Below, piece by piece: positions 8,762 through 18,400 of a stretch of 64,000 nt of DNA; the stretch's first letter is position 1; each line of letters begins with the position of its first letter. The notes under the pieces are model-generated. The model did not search any database and was not told where the DNA came from. It saw nothing but the letters and a program-made list of their open reading frames with translations. Origin of the DNA: Thermoguttaceae bacterium (GTDB taxonomy: Bacteria > Planctomycetota > Planctomycetia > Pirellulales > Thermoguttaceae); the NCBI GenBank assembly GCA_017407125.1, contig JAFQXE010000039.1, forward strand, positions 1-64,000, read 5' to 3'. Position numbers and translations under genes: made by a program.

Positions 8762-8796
8762 GAGAAACGAGGGCGTAAAAAGCTCTCGTTTCTTTT
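8762..8796. terminator. Terminator between convergent porin 5 and UvrA-like gene
   Basis: GAGAAACGAG pairs with CTCGTTTC and is followed by seven T on the + strand. The gene on the minus strand ends at 8798, so the structure may serve both directions. Confidence 0.75.
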
Positions 8797-8797
8797 T

Positions 8798-11026
8798 TTA
8801 TCCCAGCCGCAGTTCCACGTCGCTTTGCTGAATCATCCAGGGATTATTTTCTATCATGACAACCGTATGACCGTAGGCGGTCAGACGACGAAACGTCTCT
8901 ATCAATTTATCCAGTTCAGAATCGTGCAGCCCGGCAGAAGGTTCGTCCAGAAGAAAAAGAGTTTTCTGCTTGTAAATCTTCTGTAGAGCCTTCGCCAAAT
9001 CCAGTCGGCTTTTCTCCCCGGCTGAAAGCGTCTTGATCGGCTGTCCCAGTTCCAGACGCTCCAAACCGATGTCAATCAGCGACGTCAGGGGGAGCTGAAC
9101 GCTGCGAATGTTTCTGAAAAAAGAAAACGCGTCTCGAACCGTCAGACGAAGAATTTCCACTGCGTTCAGACCGCGAAATCGCGGCTGCAGGTACTCCTTT
9201 TGGAAACGTTCCCCCATGCACTCGCTGCAAACCATTTCTATTTCCGGCAGATATTCCAGGTCGATTGTCAACACGCCCTCGCCTTTGCATTGAGGGCACC
9301 GTCCTTTCCCGCTCATGAGGCTGAAATCGCCCGGCGTAAACCCTCTTGCTTGCGCTTCCGGCGTTGCCCCCAGTTCCGCTCGAACAGGATCCCAAATTCC
9401 CAGATACGTTGCCACGCAGCCCCGCGGCGGCTTGCGTTCCAGTTTCCGTTCGACCAGAATCACGTCCTCAAACGCGTCCAAACCGGTTATTGTTCGTTTC
9501 CAGTCAGACGAAACCGGCTTTCCCGCCAACTGAGCAAGCAAAACAGATTTTCCCGATCCGGCAGGACCTGTGATGGCGGTGATTTTACCCGAAGAAATGG
9601 TTAGGGAATTAGGAGTGAGGAGTGAGGAGTGAGGAGTTATTTCTGGGGAGCGGACATTGTCCGCGACTAAGGCGGGTAATACCCGCCCCCCGAAAACATA
9701 CTCACCCTCCGGAGGCGTTTCTCGCAACTCAACCACGCAATCCGCCGCTTGGATGAGCGACGCATCGTTGTCGGCAACCACGACCGTGTTCCCTCTGTCG
9801 CGCAAACGCAGCAAAGCGGAAAGTAGCGCTGGGCAATTTTCCGGCGGAACCCCGTCCATCGGCTCGTCAAAAACGTAGAGCATATTGACCAAATCGCCGG
9901 CAAACATCGACGCCATCGCCGCACGGCGAATCTGCCCGCCCGACATCGTTTCCGCCTTACGGGACAGGGACATGTAGCCGAGTCCGGCGTCTTGCAAAGC
10001 CTGGGCTATTTTAAAGTTGCGAGTTGTGATGCGGTCTGCCGACATCTTGTACCATTCCAGCAGATTCTTCCCGTCGAGCTGGTACGCCAGGATTTTGTCG
10101 CGCTCGGAAGGTTCCTCCGGCAGTTCCGAAAGGTAAAACCGTTCAACGGCGTTGTCGGAAAACTCCTGACCGCATTGAGGACACGTCCTGCCCTGCCCTG
10201 CATATCGCTTGACTGTTCCCTCCGGCGTCTCGATAAACACAACCGCTTTCCCGCCGGACTCCGTAAACGCCAGTTCAAACGACTCCTTTGTTCGGCTGTC
10301 GCCCGGTCTGAACGCCAAACGGTCTGCAAGAACATGGATAGAGTTAGGAGTTAGGAGTGAGGAGTGAGGAGTTGTTTCTGGGGAGCGGACATTGTCCGCG
10401 ACTAAGGCGGGTAATACCCGCCCCCCGTAAACATACCCGCCCCCCGGAGGCGTTTCTCGCAACTCGTTTCCGTCGACCAGTTCCACCTTAGAGTCGCGCT
10501 CAATCAACCAGCGAGTAAATCCGCGCTGAGCGTATTCCGATATCGCAGCAGATGGGACAAAAGCAATCTGAGCTCGGCAACCGCTGTATTGGCGCTCAAA
10601 GTATTCCGCCGCCGACGCAGCGCCGCCGGGAGGGACTTCTATTCCGCAATGAGGGCAAATCGGAACGGCAAAGCGGGAAAACGCCAAAGCCAAAGCGTCG
10701 TCCATGCCGCAAAGCTGAGCCAACGTCTGATTCAAGTTAACCTTTTCAGACGCGGTCGCCACTGGCGGCAGGTTTTCAATCGAGTCTAAATCCGGACGTT
10801 TCCAAAGGCTGAACTTGCCTCGCCGACGCGTTCCGACGGTCTCGATAAAACGCCGCTGACTCTCCGCAAAAAGAGTATTGATAACCAACGTCGTCTTCCC
10901 CGATCCGGACGGACCGCAGACGACCGTCAGCCCCCCAATCGGAATATCGACGTCAAAATTATTCAAACAATTCTCTCGAACTCCGCGTAAACGAATAACA
11001 GAATCGAATTTTTTGCTGTTTTTCAT
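8798..11026 (-). CDS. UvrA-like ABC ATPase with two in-frame palindromic-repeat insertions
   Basis: About 742 residues from ATG 11026, chosen because MKNSKKFDSVIRLRGVREN starts the UvrA fold and GGAGAAAG lies just upstream; the longer frame to 11233 translates an intergenic repeat. Two ABC modules are visible: Walker A GPSGSGKTTLVINTLFAES with signature SGGQIRRA and Walker B LYVFDEP, then GPAGSGKSVLL with SAGEKSRLDLAKAL and FLLDEPSAGLHD. Zinc-type CPHC, CPQCG and CPQCKGEG/CSECMGE motifs are present. It is shorter than canonical UvrA (~940), so a UvrA paralog (resistance or repair type) is more likely than the housekeeping protein. Two ~42-residue stretches beginning RETPP and ending HSSLLTPNS are repeat-derived and sit in inter-domain loops. 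Confidence 0.82.
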   Translation of the reverse strand: MKNSKKFDSVIRLRGVRENCLNNFDVDIPIGGLTVVCGPSGSGKTTLVINTLFAESQRRFIETVGTRRRGKFSLWKRPDLDSIENLPPVATASEKVNLNQTLAQLCGMDDALALAFSRFAVPICPHCGIEVPPGGAASAAEYFERQYSGCRAQIAFVPSAAISEYAQRGFTRWLIERDSKVELVDGNELRETPPGGGYVYGGRVLPALVADNVRSPETTPHSSLLTPNSIHVLADRLAFRPGDSRTKESFELAFTESGGKAVVFIETPEGTVKRYAGQGRTCPQCGQEFSDNAVERFYLSELPEEPSERDKILAYQLDGKNLLEWYKMSADRITTRNFKIAQALQDAGLGYMSLSRKAETMSGGQIRRAAMASMFAGDLVNMLYVFDEPMDGVPPENCPALLSALLRLRDRGNTVVVADNDASLIQAADCVVELRETPPEGEYVFGGRVLPALVADNVRSPEITPHSSLLTPNSLTISSGKITAITGPAGSGKSVLLAQLAGKPVSSDWKRTITGLDAFEDVILVERKLERKPPRGCVATYLGIWDPVRAELGATPEAQARGFTPGDFSLMSGKGRCPQCKGEGVLTIDLEYLPEIEMVCSECMGERFQKEYLQPRFRGLNAVEILRLTVRDAFSFFRNIRSVQLPLTSLIDIGLERLELGQPIKTLSAGEKSRLDLAKALQKIYKQKTLFLLDEPSAGLHDSELDKLIETFRRLTAYGHTVVMIENNPWMIQQSDVELRLG
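9607..9725 (-). repeat. Palindromic element copy A, inside the UvrA-like gene
   Basis: It contains GCGGACATTGTCCGC and GGCGGGTAATACCCGCC (9671-9687), each a perfect palindrome around one central base, with AGGAGTGAGGAGTGAGGAGT on one side. Read in the gene's direction it encodes RETPPEGEYVFGGRVLPALV then ADNVRSPEITPHSSLLTPNS without a stop. It sits between the first ABC module and the second Walker A. Confidence 0.9.
10341..10463 (-). repeat. Palindromic element copy B, inside the UvrA-like gene
   Basis: Same two palindromes and AGGAGTGAGGAGTGAGGAGT tail as copy A, in the same orientation and frame, encoding RETPPGGGYVYGGRVLPALV then ADNVRSPETTPHSSLLTPNS. It interrupts the loop between LVDGNEL and IHVLADRL of the N-terminal half. 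Confidence 0.9.
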
Positions 11027-11112
11027 CTTTCTTTCTCCAAAATCATTATATCGAATTCCCGGACGCTTGCAATCCCCACAATTTTGATATAATATATAAT
11101 TGAATATATAAT

Positions 11113-11221
11113 TGAGTGGTAAGTGGTCAGTTTTAAGTTGTAAGGACGCAAAGCGCCTCAATAAATTATTTTTCTCATCACTAACCACTAACCACTTTCC
11201 ACTAACCACTAACACACCACC
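11113..11221. repeat. Intergenic palindrome built from GTGGTTAGT units
   Basis: The left arm (GAGTGGTAAGTGGTCAG) and right arm (repeated CTAACCACT) are complementary. GACGCAAAGCGCCTC lies in the centre. A related element with the same unit and a CGCAGCGC centre is at 62889-62965. It abuts the rhomboid start codon. Confidence 0.7.
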
Positions 11222-12265
11222 ATGGGATACCAAGACCGAGACTACTACCGAGATTCCTACACTCCACAGCGGGAACCGATGAAGATCGTATACAAGATTA
11301 TTATCCTGAACGTCGTTTTATGGCTGGCAAACACATTAATCACGCCGCCCCAAATATACGAAGTCAGAGATCCCAGTACAAATCGCACTTATAAGATTCA
11401 GGATTCCGGCGCTATTACAGAAACGCTTTCCCTGCACCATTCGGACGTTTATAAACCGTGGCTGTATTGGAAATTCCTTACATGCGGATTCGCTCACTCC
11501 TCCGAAAACGCCTGGCATTTAATCGGCAACATGCTCGGCTTATTCTTCTTGGGACGATATGTTGAAGAGCGGTACGGCGCCAAACAGTTTCTGGGCTTTT
11601 ATCTTGCCGCAATTGTTTTGGGAAACGTGTTTTGGATATTCTGTTCCTGGATGAACGGGACGCTGTCGCCGAATTCGCCCTACTGTCTGCTGGGAGCGTC
11701 TGGCGGCGTAACTGCGACAGTTATCCTGTTTGCCATTACGTACCCGAATGTTACGCTCGTATTGTTCCCGATTCCCATTCCAATGCCCGCCTGGGTTTTT
11801 GGATTGCTTTTGGTCGGTTTTGATATGTACGGAGCCATGCATGGAGAAGGCCTCATGGGAGACAACGTTGCCTATACCGTTCACCTCAGCGCAGCAGCGT
11901 TCGCAGCAGCGTATTACTTCTTAAACTGGAATTTTACCCGGCTGGGAGCCTTTTTTCTCGGCGATTTCCAAACGGCGCTGCACTTCAAAGCCTCGCCTCG
12001 GATTCGCTATCATAACGATGAACGATACGACGAAGACGACGCTTTCCTGTACAAGCCTCGCAGTCAAAATACCGACATGTTCAGCGGAGACGATTCCCGC
12101 AACTACTCTCAAAGAGAAAAAGACGCGCGTCTGGAAGCGGAACTTGCAGATGAAGCCGACCGGATTTTGAGAAAGATTTCTCAGACTGGAAGGGACAGCC
12201 TCACTCGCGCCGAAGAACGCACACTTCAGACTTACAGCGAACTTCTGCAGAGAAAAAAACGTTAA
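11222..12265 (+). CDS. Rhomboid-family intramembrane serine protease
   Basis: 347 residues, about six membrane helices between residues ~22 and ~240. Rhomboid hallmarks are HLIGN (H99-N103) in the second core helix, the catalytic serine in LLGASGGV (S160), and the partner histidine in YTVHLSAAA (H221). A hydrophilic tail of ~110 residues follows, with a helical ending ISQTGRDSLTRAEERTLQTY typical of rhomboids of planctomycetes and relatives. It should cleave membrane-protein substrates within the inner membrane; substrates unknown. There is no clear SD before ATG 11222; an internal ATG at residue 20 is an alternative. Confidence 0.85.
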   Translation: MGYQDRDYYRDSYTPQREPMKIVYKIIILNVVLWLANTLITPPQIYEVRDPSTNRTYKIQDSGAITETLSLHHSDVYKPWLYWKFLTCGFAHSSENAWHLIGNMLGLFFLGRYVEERYGAKQFLGFYLAAIVLGNVFWIFCSWMNGTLSPNSPYCLLGASGGVTATVILFAITYPNVTLVLFPIPIPMPAWVFGLLLVGFDMYGAMHGEGLMGDNVAYTVHLSAAAFAAAYYFLNWNFTRLGAFFLGDFQTALHFKASPRIRYHNDERYDEDDAFLYKPRSQNTDMFSGDDSRNYSQREKDARLEAELADEADRILRKISQTGRDSLTRAEERTLQTYSELLQRKKR

Positions 12266-12332
12266 AATTCCTATATTCGTAGTAAACATCACATAAAAAA
12301 GCGAGAAATTTACAGAAATCCTTAAAATTTGG

Positions 12333-12433
12333 TTGACAGAATAAGAAAAAGGGCTTAATATATTACTGGTAAAAAAGTATTTTGAAAAATTCTTGGTAAA
12401 AGAGTTGCAAAAATAGAAATTATCTATTATAAT
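12333..12433 (+). promoter_or_regulatory. Two tandem sigma70-like promoters
   Basis: P1: TTGACA (12333-12338), 17-bp spacer, TAATAT (12356-12361). P2: TTGCAA (12405-12410), 17-bp spacer, TATAAT (12428-12433). Both face the three-gene cluster at 12479-19393; the second leaves a ~40 nt leader with SD AAGGAG. Confidence 0.7.
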
Positions 12434-12478
12434 GTTAAGATAGATAGTTTTGACCGTTATACCCTAAGGAGTACATCC

Positions 12479-13867
12479 ATGAAGCTTCGTAAGCAAGCAG
12501 TTACCATCGGATTTATTATATTTTTCGTTCTGGCGTCCATCGGCATGGGCGTTGGCATATACCTTATTTATCAACAATGGGACGAAAATAACGCCAAGAT
12601 TCCAGACGCGGTTAAAAAGCTTACCGCAAAAGAGGCTGAAATCGCCGGCGTTCAAAAGGATATCAATACGCTTAAGACGCTGGTTGGCTGTCCAGAATCA
12701 ATGCGCCGCGATTATGTTTTTGACATTATTGATAAGGATATGGAAAAATATTCCAGTCCAACGTTAGGGCTGGAACTGGAAGACGCTGACAAAGTTTACG
12801 CGAAAATTATCGCCAAAATGTTCAGTAAAATCCAGGAACAAAAAACGACGTTGGCTCAGCGTCAGGCGGAGCTGGAAAAACTCAAGGTCGTTAACCTGTC
12901 TCGAGAAAAAAACAAAGACAAAGAGCTTGTTTCTTTAATAGAATCCTCTAAAAAAGATCAGCAAACTCTGCTTGCCGCTATTAATAACAGTTCAGCTCAA
13001 AGAGACTCAATCAATAAAGCCAAAGAAAAAATCTACGCTGAATTGGACAAGATTTTCAAAGATAACGAAGATCAATTCGTCGAGGCCCACAATAAAATCG
13101 CTAAAGCTAACGATAGCATCAAGGAACTCAACGTTATCCGGGAAGATTTGCAACGAGTGGCAAATGCGAAAAAAAGCAAGTCAGTCAATCGTCCAGACGG
13201 TCTGATTTTGTCATATAACCCCATGACAAAAGTCGCTGTTATTAACCTCGGATCCGGCAACAACCTTCGGAATCAACAAACGTTTAGCATTTACCCCGCT
13301 AACTCTACAACAAATACAACAAAACCGAAAGGAACGCTGCAGGTGTTTCAGGTTAATTACAATCAGGCGCTGTGTTATGCCAATGAATTTTCAGCAAGCG
13401 ACCCGATTACCATGGGAGATAAAATCTTTACCAAAGGTTGGACTCCAGGAGATCACGTTCGTTACGCTCTGTGCGGAACGCTGGACCTCACCGGCGACGG
13501 CAAAAACGACGTTGATCGAGTCCTGACGTACATCCAGCAGCACGGGGACGTTTGCGACGCTTATCTTGACGGAACGACCGTTCACGGGAAAATCGTTGCG
13601 GAAACTCAGTTTTACGTAGTCGGAACTCCGCCAGAAGCAGAAAAGAATCCCGCTGAAGCGGCTGCATTCAAAAACTTTGTTTCGCAAGCCAAACGCTACA
13701 GCATTCCTGAGATAACGCTTCAGAATTTAATGAGTCGTTTGGAAACAAAAGAATTGACCCACGCCAATTCTGCGGAGCCTCAAAACTCTCAGCCTTCGTA
13801 TGGCGTTTCCCGTTCAAAAGACAACACCTTCCGAAGTCGAACTGGAAACCGGGTCATGCCGCGTTAG
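12479..13867 (+). CDS. Membrane-anchored coiled-coil protein with BRCT-like C-terminal region (paralog a)
   Basis: 462 residues; SD TAAGGAG lies 8 nt before ATG 12479. A single N-terminal membrane helix (residues ~8-31, VTIGFIIFFVLASIGMGVGI) is followed by ~190 residues of charged helical coiled coil. A compact C-terminal region follows: NRPDGLILSYNPMTKVAVIN, a beta-rich section, then DLTGDGKNDVDRVLTYIQ and a segment ending TQFYVVGTPPE, which resembles the closing strand of BRCT domains (inference). It is a clear paralog of the next gene. Role unknown; probably a periplasm-facing scaffold encoded with a vWA/STN protein. Confidence 0.8.
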   Translation: MKLRKQAVTIGFIIFFVLASIGMGVGIYLIYQQWDENNAKIPDAVKKLTAKEAEIAGVQKDINTLKTLVGCPESMRRDYVFDIIDKDMEKYSSPTLGLELEDADKVYAKIIAKMFSKIQEQKTTLAQRQAELEKLKVVNLSREKNKDKELVSLIESSKKDQQTLLAAINNSSAQRDSINKAKEKIYAELDKIFKDNEDQFVEAHNKIAKANDSIKELNVIREDLQRVANAKKSKSVNRPDGLILSYNPMTKVAVINLGSGNNLRNQQTFSIYPANSTTNTTKPKGTLQVFQVNYNQALCYANEFSASDPITMGDKIFTKGWTPGDHVRYALCGTLDLTGDGKNDVDRVLTYIQQHGDVCDAYLDGTTVHGKIVAETQFYVVGTPPEAEKNPAEAAAFKNFVSQAKRYSIPEITLQNLMSRLETKELTHANSAEPQNSQPSYGVSRSKDNTFRSRTGNRVMPR

Positions 13868-13935
13868 GAGACTATATATTAATATTATTTTATGTAAATA
13901 ACAATTTGCAATATACGGTTTGAGGAGTAATCCAA

Positions 13936-15357
13936 ATGTTTAAAGCTACTTTCTGGTGGAATTTCGCATTAATCGTATTCTTTTTGATTACGGTTTCGCT
14001 TGGCGTTACGCTTTACGTATTCTATCAAATGAATGCGGAAACGTTAATGCATCTGCAAGAGCTGTCAGACGAACAGGCAATCAAAAACGGAGAGCTGATG
14101 GTTAAGCAAAACGAGCTTGAAGAATTCAAGAAAAAAATTGATGGCGAAGAAACCAAAAAGACGGTTCAGGAACTGGTTGACGATCATGCCGCTGTCATGA
14201 AAAAGTACGCGGAAAACTTCACTAAAAGCAATCAGTCCTATTCGAGCATACTGGCATATCTGTTCAATCAGATGCAAGTGCAAAATTTCACGCTGGATGC
14301 AAATCAGCAAGACACGCTGGATCTGACGGCGTTTAACGAAAACAGAACAAAGTATAACTCCATTGCCATGGACTCTGTCAAAAAGCACGCGGCAATGTTT
14401 ACTGAAGACAAAAACGTTTACGCCAAAGCGCTCGCAGAAATTGAAGCTGACCTTAATAAACAAAAAAACGATTTGGATAAACTTGTTAAGGCGGCTGGAT
14501 CGTCTAACGATGCGATCATTAACGAGCTCAACACCAGTTTGGCTAAAACAAACGAAGAAATCAAAATTCAGATGGGCAAAAATATTAAACAACGTCAACA
14601 GCTGGCGCAAAACAATACCCGCGTTGCGGAAAGGCCCAATGGACAGATTCAGTTTATCTCCGCCGCTCAGGGTAAAGCAACCATTAACCTGGGAAGCGCA
14701 GACCACATCCCGTTAAGCGCGTCTTTTTCCGTTTACTCCCGATCTGAAACCGATATGAAGAATGGAAAGCAAAAAGGAAGTATTCAGGTTTCCCAGATTA
14801 CGGGTTTACATTCCGCGGATTGCATTGTAACGTCAGACAATCCATCAGACCCTATCCTTCCCGGGGATAAAATTTACTCGCCTGTAATTGGCGAACGTCA
14901 TTTTGCCATTGCCGGTTTTATCGACATGGACAAAAACGGCATAAACGACGTCGAACAGCTCGTCCAAATTCTGGAAGCCAATGGCGGCGTTGTTGACGGT
15001 TATCAAATAGATGAGAAACAGGTTCGTCGTCTTGAAGAAACGACAGACTTCCTGATTATCGGTCAAAGACCAGACGAAAACTCCAGTGAAGGCATCCGAA
15101 ACACCTTCACCAACTTCACCAAAGACGCCGATGCATTTAATACGCCGCAAATTGATCTGAAGGATCTTCTTCAGGAAATGGGAATTCGTCCGGACAAATC
15201 AGCCGTCATTCAGGGTGGAGTTGACACTCGTCCAATTCCATATACCAAGAGCAACTACTCTGGCGGCAACGTTAGCGGTTTGTTCATGGAAGAACATAAT
15301 AATCCAGTCGACGAGAAGGACGATAAAGACGGCAACAATAATAACGATAAAGAATAG
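13936..15357 (+). CDS. Membrane-anchored coiled-coil protein with BRCT-like C-terminal region (paralog b)
   Basis: 473 residues; SD GAGGAG precedes ATG 13936. Same plan as the gene before it: membrane helix (FWWNFALIVFFLITVSLGVT), long coiled coil to residue ~235, a conserved RPNGQIQFISAAQGKATINL segment, then FIDMDKNGINDVEQLVQILE and TTDFLIIGQRPDE. The latter part (GGVVDGY..., TTDFLIIG, then a helix ending DLLQEMG) has the spacing of a BRCT domain. The D-x-D-x-x-G-x-N-D-V loop could bind a divalent ion. The tail is Asp/Asn-rich (DDKDGNNNNDKE). Unknown function. Confidence 0.8.
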   Translation: MFKATFWWNFALIVFFLITVSLGVTLYVFYQMNAETLMHLQELSDEQAIKNGELMVKQNELEEFKKKIDGEETKKTVQELVDDHAAVMKKYAENFTKSNQSYSSILAYLFNQMQVQNFTLDANQQDTLDLTAFNENRTKYNSIAMDSVKKHAAMFTEDKNVYAKALAEIEADLNKQKNDLDKLVKAAGSSNDAIINELNTSLAKTNEEIKIQMGKNIKQRQQLAQNNTRVAERPNGQIQFISAAQGKATINLGSADHIPLSASFSVYSRSETDMKNGKQKGSIQVSQITGLHSADCIVTSDNPSDPILPGDKIYSPVIGERHFAIAGFIDMDKNGINDVEQLVQILEANGGVVDGYQIDEKQVRRLEETTDFLIIGQRPDENSSEGIRNTFTNFTKDADAFNTPQIDLKDLLQEMGIRPDKSAVIQGGVDTRPIPYTKSNYSGGNVSGLFMEEHNNPVDEKDDKDGNNNNDKE

Positions 15358-15493
15358 CATCAAAGAATGCGCTGCTTGACAACAAAAGCAGAACTTCAAA
15401 TAAAACAAACAAATATTAAACGTATTTCAAATAAATATCCAGGTTCGTCAATTTGATTTTGACGTTTTCCTACTACCCTTTGGAGTATTACAA

Positions 15494-18400
15494 ATGCTTA
15501 CTAATCGAATTAACCCAATTGCGATGCTTGCTGTTTTGGCATCCGCATTATTTGCGTCAACGTTGATGGCACAAGATATCCTTCTTGACGAGCCAGTTTC
15601 GACGTCTGCAGAAATGTACACGTACAAAGACGCAGCTTCCGGAGAACAGTATTTTGCTTTGAGCGTTTCACCAACGCCCGCCGAAACGCCCGTTGCTGGA
15701 CGCAACGTTGTTATTGTTGCAGATACGTCTGCTTCAATCGCGGCTGATTATCGTCAGCAGCAGCTGGAAACAATCAAAACGTTTGTCGGCAGTCTCAATC
15801 CTGAGACCGATAAAGTTTGTCTTGTAGCCAGCGACGTTGATTCAACTGCGCTGACCGCTGAATTTGTCGCGCCCGACAGCGAAGAATTCGACAACGCCTT
15901 TAAGGCCTTGGAAGAACGCGTTCCACTGGGAGCCATGAACATTGAATCCTCCATGAAAGCGGCTGGCAGCCAGCAGTTCCCCGCCGGCAATAATTCGATT
16001 ATGTTTATCGGTTCCGGAACCAGCCGAGCCAAGACGCTTACTCCAGAACAGTTTGATGGAATTTGCAAAGAGCTGGCTGCTAAGAAGCTTCCAGTCAACA
16101 GCGTTCAGATTGGTCCCAATCCTGACGGTCGCGTTCTTGCCTGCCTGGCAGCGAAAACGGGCGGAATGGCGCTCAGTCCTTCAGAAAACGTCAGCGACAC
16201 AATTGCCGCCATGGACAGCGCAACTTCAGCCAACGTCATTTGGCCGGATCAGGCGTCTGTAAAATGGCCGACTTCATTCAAACCGGCAATGGATTTCCCG
16301 CCGCTTCGTACAGACCGCGATTCGATGATTGTTGGAACGTACACTGGAAACGGTTCTCTCGATTTAACCGTCAATACTACAGACGGCGAACAGACCTGGT
16401 CTGCTCAACCTGAAAACTCTGCTGAAAAATTTGACTATATCAAGCAGCTTGTTTCGATGGCTGACAGTTCCAAGGGTCTGGTGCCATTGGTTTCCAAAGA
16501 CGACATGTACAAGGCTGAAAACGCCATGATTGACCGCGTTAACGAATTGACCCGTCTGGCGAACACTGCCATTACAACTGGCGATATTCAGGACGCTCAA
16601 AACCTGGTCAACGAGTTAAAATCGCTGGATCCACAAAACGCCGACATTCAAAATCTTGAAAAGCTGATTTCAGAAAGCGGCGCCGGTCAGGCAATTGCTG
16701 TAGACGACGGCCCGTCTGATTTCGACCTGATTGACAGCGCTGGCTTGCTTGATTCAGAAGACGCTGCAATGGGCGCTATTACTCAGCAGCAGGTTGGCGA
16801 AGTTACACGAACCATTAACGACGCTCGCGCTTCGTTACGAATTGATCCTGAAGGAGCGATTCAGAATTTGAAAAATATGCGTGAAGCGGTTCGACGCAAT
16901 GCTGACATCAAAGCTGCTGACCGCGACGCTCTGGTTCGCAACCTCGAAGCTGCCATTCGTGAAGCCCAGCAATACGGCGATCAAATGACTCAGCGCAACG
17001 CTGAAGCCGCCAGAAGAATGGCGGAAGCTCAGGACAGAAAGATTCTTGCTGAGCAGATGATGAGCCAAATGGAAAAGATGAACCAGATGGGAAAACGATT
17101 TGAATCCACCTGCAAGGAAAAGAAGTACGAACAGGCGCAGGATATCATGGTTGACATGGCTAACGAAATGACTGATATCGACAGTCGCATGCCCACCGCG
17201 GTTGCCGGTATTCAATGGACCCGAAATCTGGACAACTACGTCAAACAGGTTCAGCTCCGCTCCCTCAAACAGCGCAGAGTCTGTGACACGCTTTATCAGA
17301 GCGACAAGTCCTCCATGCCGTTCCCGGACGAACCGCCTATCACCTATCCGGATTCCACCGTTTGGGCGCGTCTGTCGACAAGCCGTCGAGCAAAGTACAG
17401 TTCAATGGACTTGGCTCAGGCTGGCGAAAAAGAAAAGCAGATTATGAAAGCTCTTAAAGATGTAACCAAAATTGAGTTTGAGGATACGCCTTTGAAAGAA
17501 GCCAAAGATGATATTAGCGAGCAGCATCACATTAACGTTCAGATTGACGAAGCGGCTTTCAAAGAAGATATGCTTAGCGCAGACGACATTACCCTTACAG
17601 TCAAAGGCAACGGTTTGTCGCTCAAAGCCGCGTTGAAAATCGCGTTAGAGGCTCAGGGGCTGTCCTATGTTATCGAAAATGAATGCCTTTACATCACAAC
17701 CGCAACCAAAGCAAAAGAGAAGTGCATTACAAAAGTTTACCCGGTTGCCGACCTTGTCATGCCTCCGAAAATGCCTGATATGAGCAACGTCTTTACCAGC
17801 ATGGGCAACAACTCCACCAGTATGAGCAACAATGGTTCTTCTTCTGGCGGCAACAACAATTTCGGCGGCGGTCAGTTTAACATTCCCGCTGAAAGACTGC
17901 GTTTGAACGCCGCTCAACAGGCGATTCAAAACGAGAATTTCCAGGCGTTCAACATGAAAGACGATCTGTCCAAACCGGCGTCAGCCGTTAAAGTTGAACC
18001 CACTCCAGACGGTTCCGTAATCGCCGTCCCGGCGACTGCCGATAAAAAAGAATTCTGGAAGAATTACTTCCAGCGCGAAGACGTCAATGACAGTCTGGTT
18101 CGCCGAACCATGCTTCATTACAAACACGCCGCTGAGTACAATGACATCATCGTCGCGCTTCAATCCGCCATGCTGGCTGGCAAAGCTCAGCCCTGGATGT
18201 ACGAAGCGCTGGCTCTGGCGCAGCTTTGCGCCGGACGTCCGCAGTCTGAATACGAACGCACGCTCATGTCGGCTGTCGAATTCAGCGACGACGCTCAAAC
18301 GATGATTTTAATTGCCCTGTACATGCAAAGAATCGGTCTGCATGACCGCGCTCTGCAAGTTCTTCACGAAATTGCAAAGAACAATCCGGAAATGGCTGAA

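Noticed and set aside
11027..11233. N-terminal extension of the UvrA-like protein
   Set aside because: It translates the GTGGTTAGT-type palindrome and the UvrA fold with its own SD begins at 11026.
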